A stretch of DNA of 64,000 nucleotides from Alphaproteobacteria bacterium (GCA_024640405.1 JAHEFB010000007.1:51593-115592); one strand, 5' to 3'; counted from the first letter of the stretch, positions 16,802 through 26,397 are shown. Notes: a model not told the origin generated them from the letters alone. A program made the numbers and translations.

Positions 16802-18114
16802 ACGGCTTGTCCCATAACGGTGTCCGGCAACCATGTTGCAAGGCCAGGCATCAGACACAACAGTAGTATGGCAATGACCATGCATGCGACGAACGGCAGA
16901 GACCCGACAAGAATGGTTCGCAATGAAATTTCCGGGGCGATGCCATTGATCACATAGAGGTTGAGGCCCACAGGTGGTGTAATCAGACCAATTTCCATAT
17001 TAATCGTCAATACAACGGCAAACCAGTATGGGTCAAAACCGGCGCTGATGACGATTGGCAGAAGTATGGGTGCGGCCATCAGGATGACGGCAACCGGCGG
17101 CAGGAAAAAGCCTGCAACCAGCAGGAAAATATTGATTGCGAACATCAGCACCCAGGGGTTTACGTCGAGAGTTCCGATCCATTCAGCGATGGACTGGGTG
17201 ATGAACAGCGATGACAGCATGTAGGAGAACACGCCCGCTGCGGCAATGATGAACAGGATCATGACGCTTTCGCGGGTTGAATCGCGCAGCACGTTCCACA
17301 GCAGTTGCGGGCTCCACAGCCTGTAGATGATGATGGCCACTGCCAGACACATCAATGCACCCACAGCGGCTGTTTCCGACGGCGTCGCGATGCCCCCGTA
17401 CATGGCGTACAGGACACCCAGAATAATGGCGATGAACGGAAACACGCGCGGCAGGATTTCGAGGCGTTCCTTCCAGGAGAAGGTTCTGCCGGACAGGGCA
17501 TCAGCCGCGCCGGACCGCCAGGTGTCATACAGCGACCACAACATGAACAGGCCAACCAGCAACAGGCCGGGAATGACACCGGCCAGGAACAACCGGCCGA
17601 TCGAGGTCTCTGTCGCAATGCCATAGACGATCATGGTGACGGAAGGCGGAATCAGGATGCCGAGCGTGCCACCGGCAGCTATGGATCCGGTGGCGACCCC
17701 GTCCGGATACCCGCGCTTGCGCATTTCCGGAATGCCCATCTTGCCGATTGCTGCACAGGTTGCCGGAGAGGAACCCGACATGGCGGCAAACAGCGCACAG
17801 GCACCCAGGTTGGAGATGACAAGGCCGCCGGGCACGCGGGTCAGCCAGCGATCGAGGGCTTCATAAAGATCGGCGCCTGCTCGTGTGGAGGCGATCGACG
17901 CGCCCATGATGATGAACATCGGGATCGACAAAAGCGCAAAATTGTCCAGCTTGCCGAAGAAGATTTCCGGCAGCAGTTGCAGCGAGCGGGCACCGTCGAA
18001 TATCAGCAGGAAACCGGCTGATACGATCAACAGGCCTACTGCCACGGACACGCCGGAAAACAGCACCAGCACTGTGACCACTGCCAGAATGGCGCCCAAG
18101 GAAAGCGGGTCCAT
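16798..18114 (-). CDS. matM: Malonate TRAP transporter, large permease
   Basis: The 438-residue DctM-type protein has about twelve to thirteen membrane helices and the family motifs SGSSPATCAAIGKMGIPEM and GGTLGILIPPSVTMIVYG near residues 110-165. It provides the sodium-driven translocation channel for a TRAP system. It overlaps matQ at its start (TGATG, one shared base) and matA at its end (ATGA), so the four distal genes are tightly coupled. Confidence 0.92.
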   Translation of the reverse strand: MDPLSLGAILAVVTVLVLFSGVSVAVGLLIVSAGFLLIFDGARSLQLLPEIFFGKLDNFALLSIPMFIIMGASIASTRAGADLYEALDRWLTRVPGGLVISNLGACALFAAMSGSSPATCAAIGKMGIPEMRKRGYPDGVATGSIAAGGTLGILIPPSVTMIVYGIATETSIGRLFLAGVIPGLLLVGLFMLWSLYDTWRSGAADALSGRTFSWKERLEILPRVFPFIAIILGVLYAMYGGIATPSETAAVGALMCLAVAIIIYRLWSPQLLWNVLRDSTRESVMILFIIAAAGVFSYMLSSLFITQSIAEWIGTLDVNPWVLMFAINIFLLVAGFFLPPVAVILMAAPILLPIVISAGFDPYWFAVVLTINMEIGLITPPVGLNLYVINGIAPEISLRTILVGSLPFVACMVIAILLLCLMPGLATWLPDTVMGQAV

Positions 18115-18671
18115 CAGCGGCTCTCCTTGTTGATGTTAAAGGGCTTGTCGAGGCCCGTGACAACAGCGGCGAGGTCGGCGATCAGTTGCAGCAGAAGCAG
18201 ACCAAACCCGACCGGCATGGCCAGATAGGGTATCCACAGCCGAACTCCCCAGACAGTGTCGGATTTCCAGTTTCTCGTCCAGGCGGTGTGCCAGAACTCA
18301 AAGCCGTAGATCAGCATGAGCACGACGATGAAGATTGATACGGCCAAGGTGAACAACGCCAGTGCCCTGCGGGCAGGCGGGTTCAGCATAAGCGGTATCA
18401 GATCCACGTTCACATGACCGCGCAGCTTCTGGACATAAGGCAGGCCGATCAGGGTTGCGGCCACCATCAGGAAGGTTACGGCTTCGGTTTGCCAGATGGT
18501 GGACTGGTTGAGTGCAAAACGCACGAAGATCATCTGGCAGGTTATGAACACGGATACCACGATCATGGCGGCCGACACCCAGCCGCAGGCGGTGGATATC
18601 CGGTCGACCAGTTTCAGCCAGCCGGTTCGTTCTCCGGAACCTGACAAGCCTGAATTTTCGTCAGCCGCCAT
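18114..18671 (-). CDS. matQ: Malonate TRAP transporter, small permease
   Basis: The 185-residue DctQ-type protein has four membrane helices (about residues 33-55, 71-90, 110-132 and 150-172) and the DctQ-typical R-F-x-L-N-Q-S sequence after helix 1. It links the binding protein to the large permease. It follows the binding-protein gene after 93 bases that contain a strong stem-loop at 18723-18747. Confidence 0.9.
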   Translation of the reverse strand: MAADENSGLSGSGERTGWLKLVDRISTACGWVSAAMIVVSVFITCQMIFVRFALNQSTIWQTEAVTFLMVAATLIGLPYVQKLRGHVNVDLIPLMLNPPARRALALFTLAVSIFIVVLMLIYGFEFWHTAWTRNWKSDTVWGVRLWIPYLAMPVGFGLLLLQLIADLAAVVTGLDKPFNINKESR

Positions 18672-18722
18672 GCTTTGCCCGCCTCAGTTGTGTGGGGTGG
18701 AAAGAGATAGTCTGGATCCATC

Positions 18723-18747
18723 ACCGGAGGCGTCAACCGCCTCCGGT
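18723..18747 (-). promoter_or_regulatory. Stem-loop between matP and matQ
   Basis: ACCGGAGGCG (18723-18732) and CGCCTCCGGT (18738-18747) form a perfect 10-base GC-rich stem with a TCAAC loop, starting 17 bases after the matP stop. No U-tract follows, so its likely role is 3' stabilisation of the matP message or partial attenuation. Confidence 0.65.
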
Positions 18748-18764
18748 CAGGATTTGTGTGCCAA

Positions 18765-19754
18765 TTATTCGACAGACAGTGCCATGTCGAGCAGGGCCTG
18801 ACCACCTTCAACATTGTCGACGAAGTTCTTGTAGGAAGATGCCTTGGCAATATCGCGCCATTTGTTGAATTCATCCGGCGTCATGTTCTTGATTTCAACA
18901 CCGGCCTTTTCAAACACTTCGACAGATGCTGCATCCTGCTTCTTGGCTTCGGCCAGATAGTAGGCTTCAGCCTTGGCCGCCGCGGCATCAAGTGCAGATT
19001 TCTGCTTGTCGTTCAGACCTTCATAAACTGACTTGTTCATCAGCATCGGCTGATACATGAACCACAGCGCAACATCACCCGCCGGTGTGTAGCACTTTAC
19101 CTGTTCGTAGATGCGGTAGGAAACGAACGACGACGATGATGTGTTGGCTGCCGTCAGAACGCCGGACTGCATGGCCGAATAGATCTCAGATGACGCCATG
19201 GAGGTGATTGACGCGCCTGCCGATGCCAGCATCTGCTCAAATGCCTTGCCGGCGGCACGGGTCTGCTGACCCTTCACATCGTCAGGCGACGTGATGCATT
19301 TTTCCTTGCCTACAAATCCACCTGCCAGATAACCGTGCACCACAACGCGCACATCGTCTTCAGCCATGATGGATTCAATTTTCTTCATGAAATCCGATTT
19401 GTTCAGGCGTGCCGCGTGATCGTGGTTTTTCACCAGGCCAGGCATCAGTGTCAGATTGTATTCACCGCGCAGGCCACCTGCATACGACAATGGAAACACG
19501 CTCATATCCAGCTGACCGGCCGACAGTGGCTTATACTGTTCGCGTGGCTTGAACAGTGATTTTGACGGGAAAATCTTGATTGTCAGGTCAACATTGGCGG
19601 CGGCTACTTCGTCAGCCACGATCTGGGCCACCTTGTGACGCACATCTTTCGTCGACCATTGGTGAGAAAGGCGCAATTCCGTTGAATGGGCAGCGCTTGA
19701 CAGGGCAGTGGCCATGGCCAGCCCGGCTATCAGAGATGTCAGTTTGAGTTTCAT
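18765..19754 (-). CDS. matP: Malonate TRAP transporter, periplasmic binding protein
   Basis: The 329-residue DctP-family protein has a Sec signal peptide (cleavage after AHS or nearby) and the family arrangement of mixed alpha/beta lobes. The conserved carboxylate-binding arginine is in GQQTRAAGKAF near residue 147. The genomic position in front of matQ, matM, matA and matB, with matR divergent, assigns it to malonate as in the matPQMAB operon described in Sinorhizobium. Residues 198-225 (CYTP, YRIYEQV) fit the dimer-forming region. Confidence 0.9.
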   Translation of the reverse strand: MKLKLTSLIAGLAMATALSSAAHSTELRLSHQWSTKDVRHKVAQIVADEVAAANVDLTIKIFPSKSLFKPREQYKPLSAGQLDMSVFPLSYAGGLRGEYNLTLMPGLVKNHDHAARLNKSDFMKKIESIMAEDDVRVVVHGYLAGGFVGKEKCITSPDDVKGQQTRAAGKAFEQMLASAGASITSMASSEIYSAMQSGVLTAANTSSSSFVSYRIYEQVKCYTPAGDVALWFMYQPMLMNKSVYEGLNDKQKSALDAAAAKAEAYYLAEAKKQDAASVEVFEKAGVEIKNMTPDEFNKWRDIAKASSYKNFVDNVEGGQALLDMALSVE

Positions 19755-19847
19755 GTAATCCTCCCGGTCCGACCTGGAACACGGCCGGACATTTTGCTTG
19801 TTGAATTCGTGGCTGACGAAACTGGTCAGTGACAGCAGCCTACGTCT

Positions 19848-19879
19848 TTGCGTACAAGAGTCAACTGGATTGTATACAA
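19848..19879. promoter_or_regulatory. Two MatR operator-like palindromes
   Basis: TTGTATACAA (19870-19879) is a perfect palindrome, and TTGCGTACAA (19848-19857) is the same half-sites with two central changes, 22 bases away. The flanks of the first (ATTGTATACAAGA) agree with most of the MatR operator reported for Rhizobium (TCTTGTA/TACACGA, from memory). They lie in the 173-base divergent region between matP and matR. Confidence 0.65.
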
Positions 19880-19927
19880 GAATTTGCTTGTTGGATGCAT
19901 TATAATGCGGTTACTGTCTTCGTCACC

Positions 19928-20596
19928 ATGACGGAAAGAACCGCAGACCGTATTCGCGAAACTCTCGAACAGGCCATTTTGACCGGCGAGTTTGAGGATG
20001 GCGCGCGCCTTGACGAGGTGCGCCTTTGTACACGCTTCGGGGTATCGCGCACCCCGGTGCGCGAGGCGCTTCATCAGCTGGCTGCTTCGGGTTTGCTGGA
20101 AATGAGGCCGCGGCGGGGCGCTTTTGTGCGTATGCCGGGTTTCGTTGAAGTCGTGGAAATGTTCGAGGTCATGGGCGAACTGGAAAGCATGTGCGGCAGG
20201 CTGGCCGCCAAGCGGATCAGCGATGTTCAGCTCAAGGCGTTCGCGCTGGCCTGTGAAAGCTGCGAACAGGCTGAGGCGGATGGTGACAGCGATGCCTATT
20301 ATCGCGAAAACGAAACATTCCATCAAATTCTGTACGAGGCAGGCGGCAACGGCTTTCTGCAATCACAGGCCCTGCAATTGCAGAAGCGGCTACAGCCATT
20401 TCGGCGCTTGCAGCTGCGGGTGCGTGGCCGTATCAGGCAATCACTGGATGAGCACCGGCAAATCCTGAAAGCGGTTGAAGATGGTGACGGCAAAGCAGCC
20501 GAAACGCTGCTGCGCCAGCATGTGACGGTGCAGGGCGAAAAATTCTTCGACCTGATGCGCGGCCTGGATGAGACTTCGGTGCGCAGAACCGGCTGA
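19928..20596 (+). CDS. matR: GntR/FCD malonate regulator
   Basis: The 222-residue protein has an N-terminal winged helix (TADRIRETLEQAILTG ... LCTRFGVSRTPVREAL, residues 5-60) and a C-terminal FCD ligand-binding domain with metal-ligand-like residues in the block ENETFHQILYEAGG and DEHRQILKAVEDGD. It is divergent from matPQMAB, the arrangement of matR in rhizobia, where it responds to malonate. I chose the ATG at 19928, since the GntR domain starts MTERTADRI; the open frame extends 33 codons upstream through the operator region without homology. Confidence 0.9.
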   Translation: MTERTADRIRETLEQAILTGEFEDGARLDEVRLCTRFGVSRTPVREALHQLAASGLLEMRPRRGAFVRMPGFVEVVEMFEVMGELESMCGRLAAKRISDVQLKAFALACESCEQAEADGDSDAYYRENETFHQILYEAGGNGFLQSQALQLQKRLQPFRRLQLRVRGRIRQSLDEHRQILKAVEDGDGKAAETLLRQHVTVQGEKFFDLMRGLDETSVRRTG

Positions 20597-20634
20597 ACCC
20601 GATCCAAACTGCAGACAAAGGTTTCGGTTTATGC

Positions 20635-21182
20635 TCACTCGACGATGATGACTTGTCCTGTGGGAGTACCTTCGACACTTTTTGCATAAGCAAGCCCGAC
20701 GCGCCTTGATGAAACGGGCTCGTGACCAGGAAACCACCTTCCGTATCTCGGCACTGACACATCCAGCAAACCAGGACTGACGACATTAATCCGTTGCCCG
20801 CGTGGCATTTCGACACGGCCCCGACGACAAAACCGCCGAGAGCGCCATTGGCGGTTGCGGCACCGGTTCCCATGCGAATTGGATCTCGGTCAAGTACGCC
20901 GCTTGTCAAGGTGAATGAACCAGAATCGGCAACCTTTCCCATTCCGGCGAGTACAAGATTTACCTGACCCATGACTTTGTTACGAAGGCAACTTACCTTC
21001 CTTGAGTCACTCCAGGTCAAGGCGAAATTGAAAGCCGCCAGATCCGGCGCCCACAGGCCGATCCAATGCGGCATGTCAAGACGTTGCACAAACCACCGGA
21101 TCAAGCTTGAGAGCGCCAGGTTTGATGACCGGCCCTTGCCTGTCATCAGTTGTGCAAGATCGACACGGCGAGTGATTTGCAT
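20635..21182 (-). pseudogene. Frameshifted short-chain dehydrogenase
   Basis: The minus strand encodes a recognisable SDR in pieces. One frame reads VMGQVNLVLAGMGKVADSG then SFTLTSGVLDRDPIRMG and NGALGGFV; just downstream the reading shifts one base to EMPRGQRINVVSPGLLDVS, then PRYGRWFPGHEPVSSRRVG and GTPTGQVIIVE before the stop. An upstream segment (DPVVCATS in another frame) shows a second lesion and the N-terminal Rossmann motif is not found. The family (about 200 residues) is the small SDR group with the Pro-Arg-Gly motif. The 249-codon open frame crossing this locus into matR is an artefact. Confidence 0.85.
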
Positions 21183-21311
21183 TCATGGGTGAGCTGACTG
21201 CGGGGATTTGTTGCCCGTCGATTGCGCCGGCGGTCGTGTTCAAGTCACTGGTTTCTCAGGTTGCTCCTGACGGACGGAGCGTCTGACGCCAGCACATTCA
21301 ACCGAAACGGG

Positions 21312-22262
21312 TTATGAAATTCCAATGCACTCGGCTACCGGCGTGATTGCGCCTTTGCCTTCAAAGTACCTCAGCAGATTGTTGGCCACCAGATCGCCCA
21401 TGGCCCGGCGTGTCTCGATGGTTGCCGAACCCTGGTGGGGCTGTAGTGTAACATTGTCGAGTTGCCGCAGCTTTTCGGGAATTTTGGGCTCCGCTGCAAA
21501 CACGTCAAGACCGGCATGGCCCAGCTTGCCGGACGCCAGCGCCTCGATCAGCGCATCTTCATCGTGCACCGAGCCGCGTGCCACATTGATGAAGGTGCCG
21601 TCGGGTCCAAGCGCCTCCAGAACCTCCCTGTTGACGATGCCTTTGGTTGCCGCGCCGCCTGGACATATGGCGATGAGAAAGTCGCTGTCGCGGGCCATGT
21701 CGGTGAGATCATCATAAAACTCATAATCCTGGTCTGCCTGCTGGCTGCGGCCGTGATATCCGATGAGGCAGCCGAACACTTCGAGTTTTCGGGCGATGTC
21801 CTTGCCGATGCGGCCAAGGCCCAGGATACCCACCTTGCGGCCGTTTATGGCGCGCGCCAGCGGCGGGTCTCCCTCGTTCTCCCAGCGCCCGGCGCGGGCA
21901 TATCTTTCCCACTCGCTGAAGCGGCGCGAACAGGTCAACACAAAGGTAACAGCCATGTTGGCGACGTCATCATTGAGTACGTCCGGCGTGTTGGTCGCGA
22001 TGACATTGCGCGATGCCGCATGGGCCGCGTCCACACCGTCATAACCGACACCGAAACTGGCGATGATTTTCAGGTTGGGCAAAGCATCGATCAGGGCTGC
22101 ATCGGCCTTGCCCATGGTGGCCACGCCTTCGATCCTGTCAGCGACGGACGCAAGGAATCCATCCCTGTCGTGTGCCTCATAGAGCCGGTGCAGCGTGTGC
22201 TTTGCCTCCAGCGCTTCCTGGATATGCGGCATCATGTTCGAGACCAGAAGTATGTCAGTCAT
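21312..22262 (-). CDS. D-2-hydroxyacid dehydrogenase
   Basis: The 316-residue protein belongs to the D-isomer-specific 2-hydroxyacid dehydrogenases: NAD(P)-binding GLGRIGKDIARKLEVFG near 150-166, NVARGSVHDEDAL with the catalytic Arg region, and the catalytic His in LQPHQGSAT near 282. Its closest look is to glyoxylate/hydroxypyruvate reductases. It is the last gene of the tctCBA-linked run, 30 bases after the aldo/keto reductase, with AAGGAA in front of its start. Confidence 0.9.
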   Translation of the reverse strand: MTDILLVSNMMPHIQEALEAKHTLHRLYEAHDRDGFLASVADRIEGVATMGKADAALIDALPNLKIIASFGVGYDGVDAAHAASRNVIATNTPDVLNDDVANMAVTFVLTCSRRFSEWERYARAGRWENEGDPPLARAINGRKVGILGLGRIGKDIARKLEVFGCLIGYHGRSQQADQDYEFYDDLTDMARDSDFLIAICPGGAATKGIVNREVLEALGPDGTFINVARGSVHDEDALIEALASGKLGHAGLDVFAAEPKIPEKLRQLDNVTLQPHQGSATIETRRAMGDLVANNLLRYFEGKGAITPVAECIGIS

Positions 22263-22292
22263 CTATCGGTTCCTTGAATCAAAACAAAGCAT

Positions 22293-23285
22293 TCAGCAGT
22301 AGCGCTCGGCACCGGGCCATTGGGCTTCGGAATACCTGTCACCGTGGGCAAATCCCGGCGGCAGGCATTTTGCGATTTCCGCCAGGTCTGCCGGCGTCAG
22401 TTTCAAACCTTCTCCGGCGGCCAGTTGCTCAAGGTGTTTACGCGAGCGGGTGCCGGGAATGGGCAAAAGATGCCGCCCCTGCTCAAGCAGCCATGCAATG
22501 GCGACAGTTGCAGGAGACACATCACGCTGCTTGCAGAAACGCCGAAAGGCCTGCAACGCTTTCACGTTATGTGAAAAATTCGGTTCGATGAAACGGGGAT
22601 TTCCTTTGCGGAAATCTCCATCAGGGAAAGTTGCGGGATCCGGCAATATTTCAGCAAACATGCCCCGTCCCAGCGGTGAAAACGGGACAAACGCCGTGCC
22701 CAGTTCCTCGCAGGCCTGAATGACGCCAAGCTCCGGACCGCGGGTCCAAAGCGAGTATTCGCTCTGCACCGCCATCACCGGGTGTACCGCGTGGGCACGG
22801 CGCAGCGATGAAGGTGCAATTTCGGAAAACCCTATGCCGCCGATCTTGCCTTCCTGCTTGAAGCGCATCAGCGTTTCCATCACGTCCTCGATCGGCCGGT
22901 CTGGTTCGCGACGGTGAATGTAGTAAAGCGCCACGTGTTCTACGCCGAGATTGCGCAGGGATTTTTCAAGTGCTTCGCGCAGGTGCTCGGGAGAATTGTT
23001 GAAAGTGCGCACATTGGTCTCTGGCGTGCGGTATATGCCGGCCTTGGTGGCGATTGTGAACCTGTTTGGATGATCCTTGATGAATGAACCGATGGCCTTC
23101 TCCGACACTCCGGCACCATAGACATTGGCAGTGTCGAGGAAATCGATGCCGAGATCCAGTGCTGCAGCCAGCGTGTCGTGGCTTTCTGCCTCGGTGGTTG
23201 GACCGTAGGCGCCTGCGAAACTCCAGCAACCTACACCGATGGCCGATACCTCCGGGCCGCCTGTGCCCAGTTGTCGTTTGTGCAT
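22293..23285 (-). CDS. Aldo/keto reductase
   Basis: The 330-residue protein has the AKR (alpha/beta)8 barrel motifs: LGIDFLDTANVYGAG with the catalytic Asp and Tyr near 50-62, the catalytic Lys in TIATKAGIY near 80, and HRREPD at the catalytic His position near 124. The sequence GVGCWSFAGAYGP places it in the AKR11/13-like group. It reduces carbonyls with NADPH; the substrate is unknown. It begins three bases after the DUF1932 dehydrogenase stop, so it is co-transcribed with the tct genes. Confidence 0.9.
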   Translation of the reverse strand: MHKRQLGTGGPEVSAIGVGCWSFAGAYGPTTEAESHDTLAAALDLGIDFLDTANVYGAGVSEKAIGSFIKDHPNRFTIATKAGIYRTPETNVRTFNNSPEHLREALEKSLRNLGVEHVALYYIHRREPDRPIEDVMETLMRFKQEGKIGGIGFSEIAPSSLRRAHAVHPVMAVQSEYSLWTRGPELGVIQACEELGTAFVPFSPLGRGMFAEILPDPATFPDGDFRKGNPRFIEPNFSHNVKALQAFRRFCKQRDVSPATVAIAWLLEQGRHLLPIPGTRSRKHLEQLAAGEGLKLTPADLAEIAKCLPPGFAHGDRYSEAQWPGAERYC

Positions 23286-23288
23286 GAT

Positions 23289-24176
23289 CTATTCCTTGTT
23301 GGTTTTGACGCCTGCGTATACTTTCAGGGCGTCCTCCATGGTTCGGCTTGTATCGATTGTTTCGCGGGTTTCGCCGGCAAACGGCGTTTGTGCGAGTACC
23401 CGGAAAATGTCGGCAGCACCTTCATGGAAATGCGGTGTAACGCCGGCACCGCCAAATGTTGCAGCGATTTCCTCCATTTCACCGATCCAGCGTTGCGAGT
23501 CTGCCGGTAACCTGGGAATGCGCGCGCGCATCGCTTCCAGCGCCGGCTTCTGGCTGAAAGCAAATTCTTCGCTCAGTTCTTCCGTCAGTCCCAGTTTTTC
23601 CGCCGCCAGCATAACGGCGGTCTGCAAGGTCCAGGTTCCCTTGGTCAGGGCTGCGTAGACCATTTTCATAGCAGATGCCCGCCCGACTTCCTCGCCGAGA
23701 CCGATAACATCGAAACCCTTGCCGTCAAGAGACAGCATGGCGGAAACATCGGCACCTGATACGTAAAACCGGGTGCCGCCACCCTTGCCGGGTGCGAGCC
23801 CGATTATTCCGGCATCCGTGAATATGGCGCCGGTAGCAGCAATGATGTTGCCGACCTCGCGCGCCGTTGTGGGAGATATGGCATTGCAATCCACATAGAC
23901 AGGTGTCTTGGCTGCCTGCCTCATGGCAGCTGCGATTTCAGTAGCCTGCATAACTGCGGCAGATGGAGGCAGGATGGATAAGATTATGTCAGAGCTTTCG
24001 ACAAGGCTGACCAGGGTCGATGCATCCTGCATGCCGGCTTTTGCCGCCAGCGCACGGGTTGCGTCGCTGCGTCCGGTCAGACAGGTCACAACACTATGAC
24101 CGGCGGCGCCTAGTGCAGCACCGACACCGTGCCCCATGTCACCGGGCATCAAGATTGCAACAACAGGCAGGCTCAT
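23289..24176 (-). CDS. DUF1932 NAD(P)-dependent oxidoreductase
   Basis: The 295-residue protein has a beta-hydroxyacid dehydrogenase-type NAD-binding domain (MPGDMGHGVGAAL near 9-22; DIILSILPPS near 64-73) and a C-terminal DUF1932 helical domain carrying the lysine in SAMKMVYAALTKG near 172. These enzymes are related to 6-phosphogluconate and 3-hydroxyisobutyrate dehydrogenases. Two adjacent ATGs exist (24179 and 24176); both overlap the tctA stop, so the gene is translationally coupled to the transporter. I prefer 24176, where TGATG forms the overlap. Confidence 0.87.
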   Translation of the reverse strand: MSLPVVAILMPGDMGHGVGAALGAAGHSVVTCLTGRSDATRALAAKAGMQDASTLVSLVESSDIILSILPPSAAVMQATEIAAAMRQAAKTPVYVDCNAISPTTAREVGNIIAATGAIFTDAGIIGLAPGKGGGTRFYVSGADVSAMLSLDGKGFDVIGLGEEVGRASAMKMVYAALTKGTWTLQTAVMLAAEKLGLTEELSEEFAFSQKPALEAMRARIPRLPADSQRWIGEMEEIAATFGGAGVTPHFHEGAADIFRVLAQTPFAGETRETIDTSRTMEDALKVYAGVKTNKE

Positions 24177-25840
24177 CATGCACTCTCTTCGGCAACTGGT
24201 TTAAACTCAGCCGCTTTTTGATGTCCGCGATACAGCGCATAAAGGCCCCCTGCAATCATCAAGACACCAATGCCGGGGCGAATGTAACCTTCCATCATGA
24301 ACATGGCAGGAGCCAGTGCCAGGACCATCAGCGGTGTGTAATACAGGGGCCAAACCTTCTTGCCCCGGTCTCGCTGATAGAGACCGAAACCCATGGAAAA
24401 CAGGCTCAGGGTGAGGAAGAACACCGACCAGGGATGGGTGATGAAATTGCTCATGTCGGTTGATATCGCCACTGCGCGTGCCAGCCAGCGTTCGGCGATG
24501 GGTCCCAGTACCACGCCCAAAATCATCGGCGCCAGCGGGAAACCCAGATTGCGCATGGCATATCCGACCACGCCGAAAATCAGCAGTGTCCACATGTCGT
24601 TGACGATGTTGTTCAGCGCGAAAACGCCGATGCCGCAATAAGCCAGTATAATGCCCGCCAGGACATACATCTTCACCTTGGTTACCAGTACAAACAATCT
24701 GAGCGCAATCGACTGGAAAAACAGCACCAGGAAGTTGGCAAAGAAGAAGGCAATGAAGATCGAGTAGGCCAGCACCGGTGCTTCGGTGATGAAACTGGGG
24801 CTGGGCACCACATCATGGATCAGCAATGCACCGAGCATGACTGCGGTCACGATGTCGCCGGGAATGCCCAGCGCCATCATTGTGATAAGCGACCCGCCGG
24901 CTGTCGCGTTGTTGGAGGCCTCCGGGGCAATGATGCCATCTTCGAAGCCGCTGCCGAATTTCTCCGGTGTTGGCGAGGCTTTCTTGGCCTGATCATAGGC
25001 CAGAATGTTGGAGATTGATGAACCGGCTGCAGGCAGTATGCCGGTAAAAATACCGATAATCGAGGAACGCACCAGGTTTCCCCATTTCGACAGGACGATT
25101 TTGGCAGCCTTGACGTGCTCAATTCGAATGTCGATATCACCGGTCTGGGCCAGCGAGCGCCGGGCTTCGGCAGGATTGCGGATATCGCCCATCAACTGGC
25201 TGAAGGCGAACAGGCCGATCAGGACCGGCAGGAATGCAAAACCTTCCTGCAAATAATCAGAGCCGAAGTCGAAACGTGAAACGCCGTTGATGTCTTCTTC
25301 GCCGACGGTGGCGATCAACAGCCCAAGCGCACCTGATATCAGCCCCTTGATCAGGTTTTTGCCGGCAAGGCTTGCGGTGATGGTGAGCGCAAAAAACACC
25401 AGCGCGAAATAATCCCACGGCTGGAACTCCAGCCCGATGCGAGCCAGTTGCGGGGCAATGGCAATCAGGCAGACGGCGGATATCGTTCCGCCGAAAAATG
25501 ACGACCACACGCCGAGCCCGAGTGCCAGGCCCGGCCTGCCCTGACGCGCCATGGGAAAGCCGTCAAAGGTGGTCGCGACCGATGAGGGCGTGCCGGGAAT
25601 GCCGATCAGGATCCCCGACATCAGTCCACCTGACAATCCTCCGACGAAAACCCCGATCATGGTGGCAATGCCCTGGGATGCGGTCATCGAGAAGGTGAAC
25701 GGCAGGGTCAAAACCACCGCCATGGCGATGGTGAACCCCGGAATGGCACCTGCCAGCAATCCGGCAATGGCACCGACGCTCATCAGGGCCAGTGTATGAA
25801 CCGTGGCGATTTCGGCTAATGCTGCGAGGATGTGTTCCAT
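24176..25840 (-). CDS. Tripartite tricarboxylate transporter, large permease (TctA)
   Basis: The 554-residue protein has about eleven to twelve membrane helices and the TctA signature GAIPGFTIAMAVVLTLPFTF with GILIGIPGTPSSVATTFDGFP near 80-100. A second repeat of the GxIPG motif occurs in MALGIPGDIVTAVMLGA near 325. It is longer than the usual 500 residues because of a C-terminal extra helix. It starts 18 bases after tctB. Confidence 0.92.
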   Translation of the reverse strand: MEHILAALAEIATVHTLALMSVGAIAGLLAGAIPGFTIAMAVVLTLPFTFSMTASQGIATMIGVFVGGLSGGLMSGILIGIPGTPSSVATTFDGFPMARQGRPGLALGLGVWSSFFGGTISAVCLIAIAPQLARIGLEFQPWDYFALVFFALTITASLAGKNLIKGLISGALGLLIATVGEEDINGVSRFDFGSDYLQEGFAFLPVLIGLFAFSQLMGDIRNPAEARRSLAQTGDIDIRIEHVKAAKIVLSKWGNLVRSSIIGIFTGILPAAGSSISNILAYDQAKKASPTPEKFGSGFEDGIIAPEASNNATAGGSLITMMALGIPGDIVTAVMLGALLIHDVVPSPSFITEAPVLAYSIFIAFFFANFLVLFFQSIALRLFVLVTKVKMYVLAGIILAYCGIGVFALNNIVNDMWTLLIFGVVGYAMRNLGFPLAPMILGVVLGPIAERWLARAVAISTDMSNFITHPWSVFFLTLSLFSMGFGLYQRDRGKKVWPLYYTPLMVLALAPAMFMMEGYIRPGIGVLMIAGGLYALYRGHQKAAEFKPVAEESA

Positions 25841-25858
25841 GCCAGGTGTTTCCCCGCC

Positions 25859-26356
25859 CTATCGGATGGAGAAGATTTCGCCCTCGGGCAAAATCACTCG
25901 CAGGCCAAAGGTAAACAGGGTCCACATGAAACCCATGGAAACAGTGGCGTAAACAGCATGACGGATCAGGTCGCGCGGCGTCCAGCCGCCAAGCACCGTG
26001 AGCAACGCGAATACCAGCAGGATTCCGCCGATCAGCGCACCGGCCCAGGGCAGGGTCGCCAGGAATACAAAATAGATTGCGAAACAGATGATCGGATTTC
26101 GAAAATACTCCAGGAATCCGCTAATTCCGGGCTTGCGCTCATCAGCCTTGTCGCCGTCCGTCGCCGGGTAGCCAAGCGACTGCACAAAATAGATGGCGCT
26201 GAACAGAGTCAAAACGCCGACAATGATCTGTGGCCATGTAGAAGGTTTGAGAGTGCCGTAACCAGGCAACCTGATGTGCAGGGACGACCATGCGAGCAGT
26301 CCGCAAAACAGCAACAGCAAGATGGCGATAACAGTATCTTTATGGAGTGTGCGCAT
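25859..26356 (-). CDS. Tripartite tricarboxylate transporter, small permease (TctB)
   Basis: The 165-residue protein has four membrane helices (about residues 8-24, 40-58, 85-120 split in two, and 135-152), the layout of TctB. The family has little sequence conservation, so the call rests on topology and the position between tctC and tctA. A strong stem-loop (26398-26432) separates it from tctC. Confidence 0.85.
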   Translation of the reverse strand: MRTLHKDTVIAILLLLFCGLLAWSSLHIRLPGYGTLKPSTWPQIIVGVLTLFSAIYFVQSLGYPATDGDKADERKPGISGFLEYFRNPIICFAIYFVFLATLPWAGALIGGILLVFALLTVLGGWTPRDLIRHAVYATVSMGFMWTLFTFGLRVILPEGEIFSIR

Positions 26357-26397
26357 GAATGCCGGAACCGGACTGGAGCTGAAGTGTGGTTGGACGG

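Noticed and set aside
20433..21182. A 249-codon minus-strand open frame overlapping the end of matR
   Set aside because: Only its middle matches an SDR; the C-terminal SDR sequence continues in another frame and the rest is antisense to matR, so I call a pseudogene instead.
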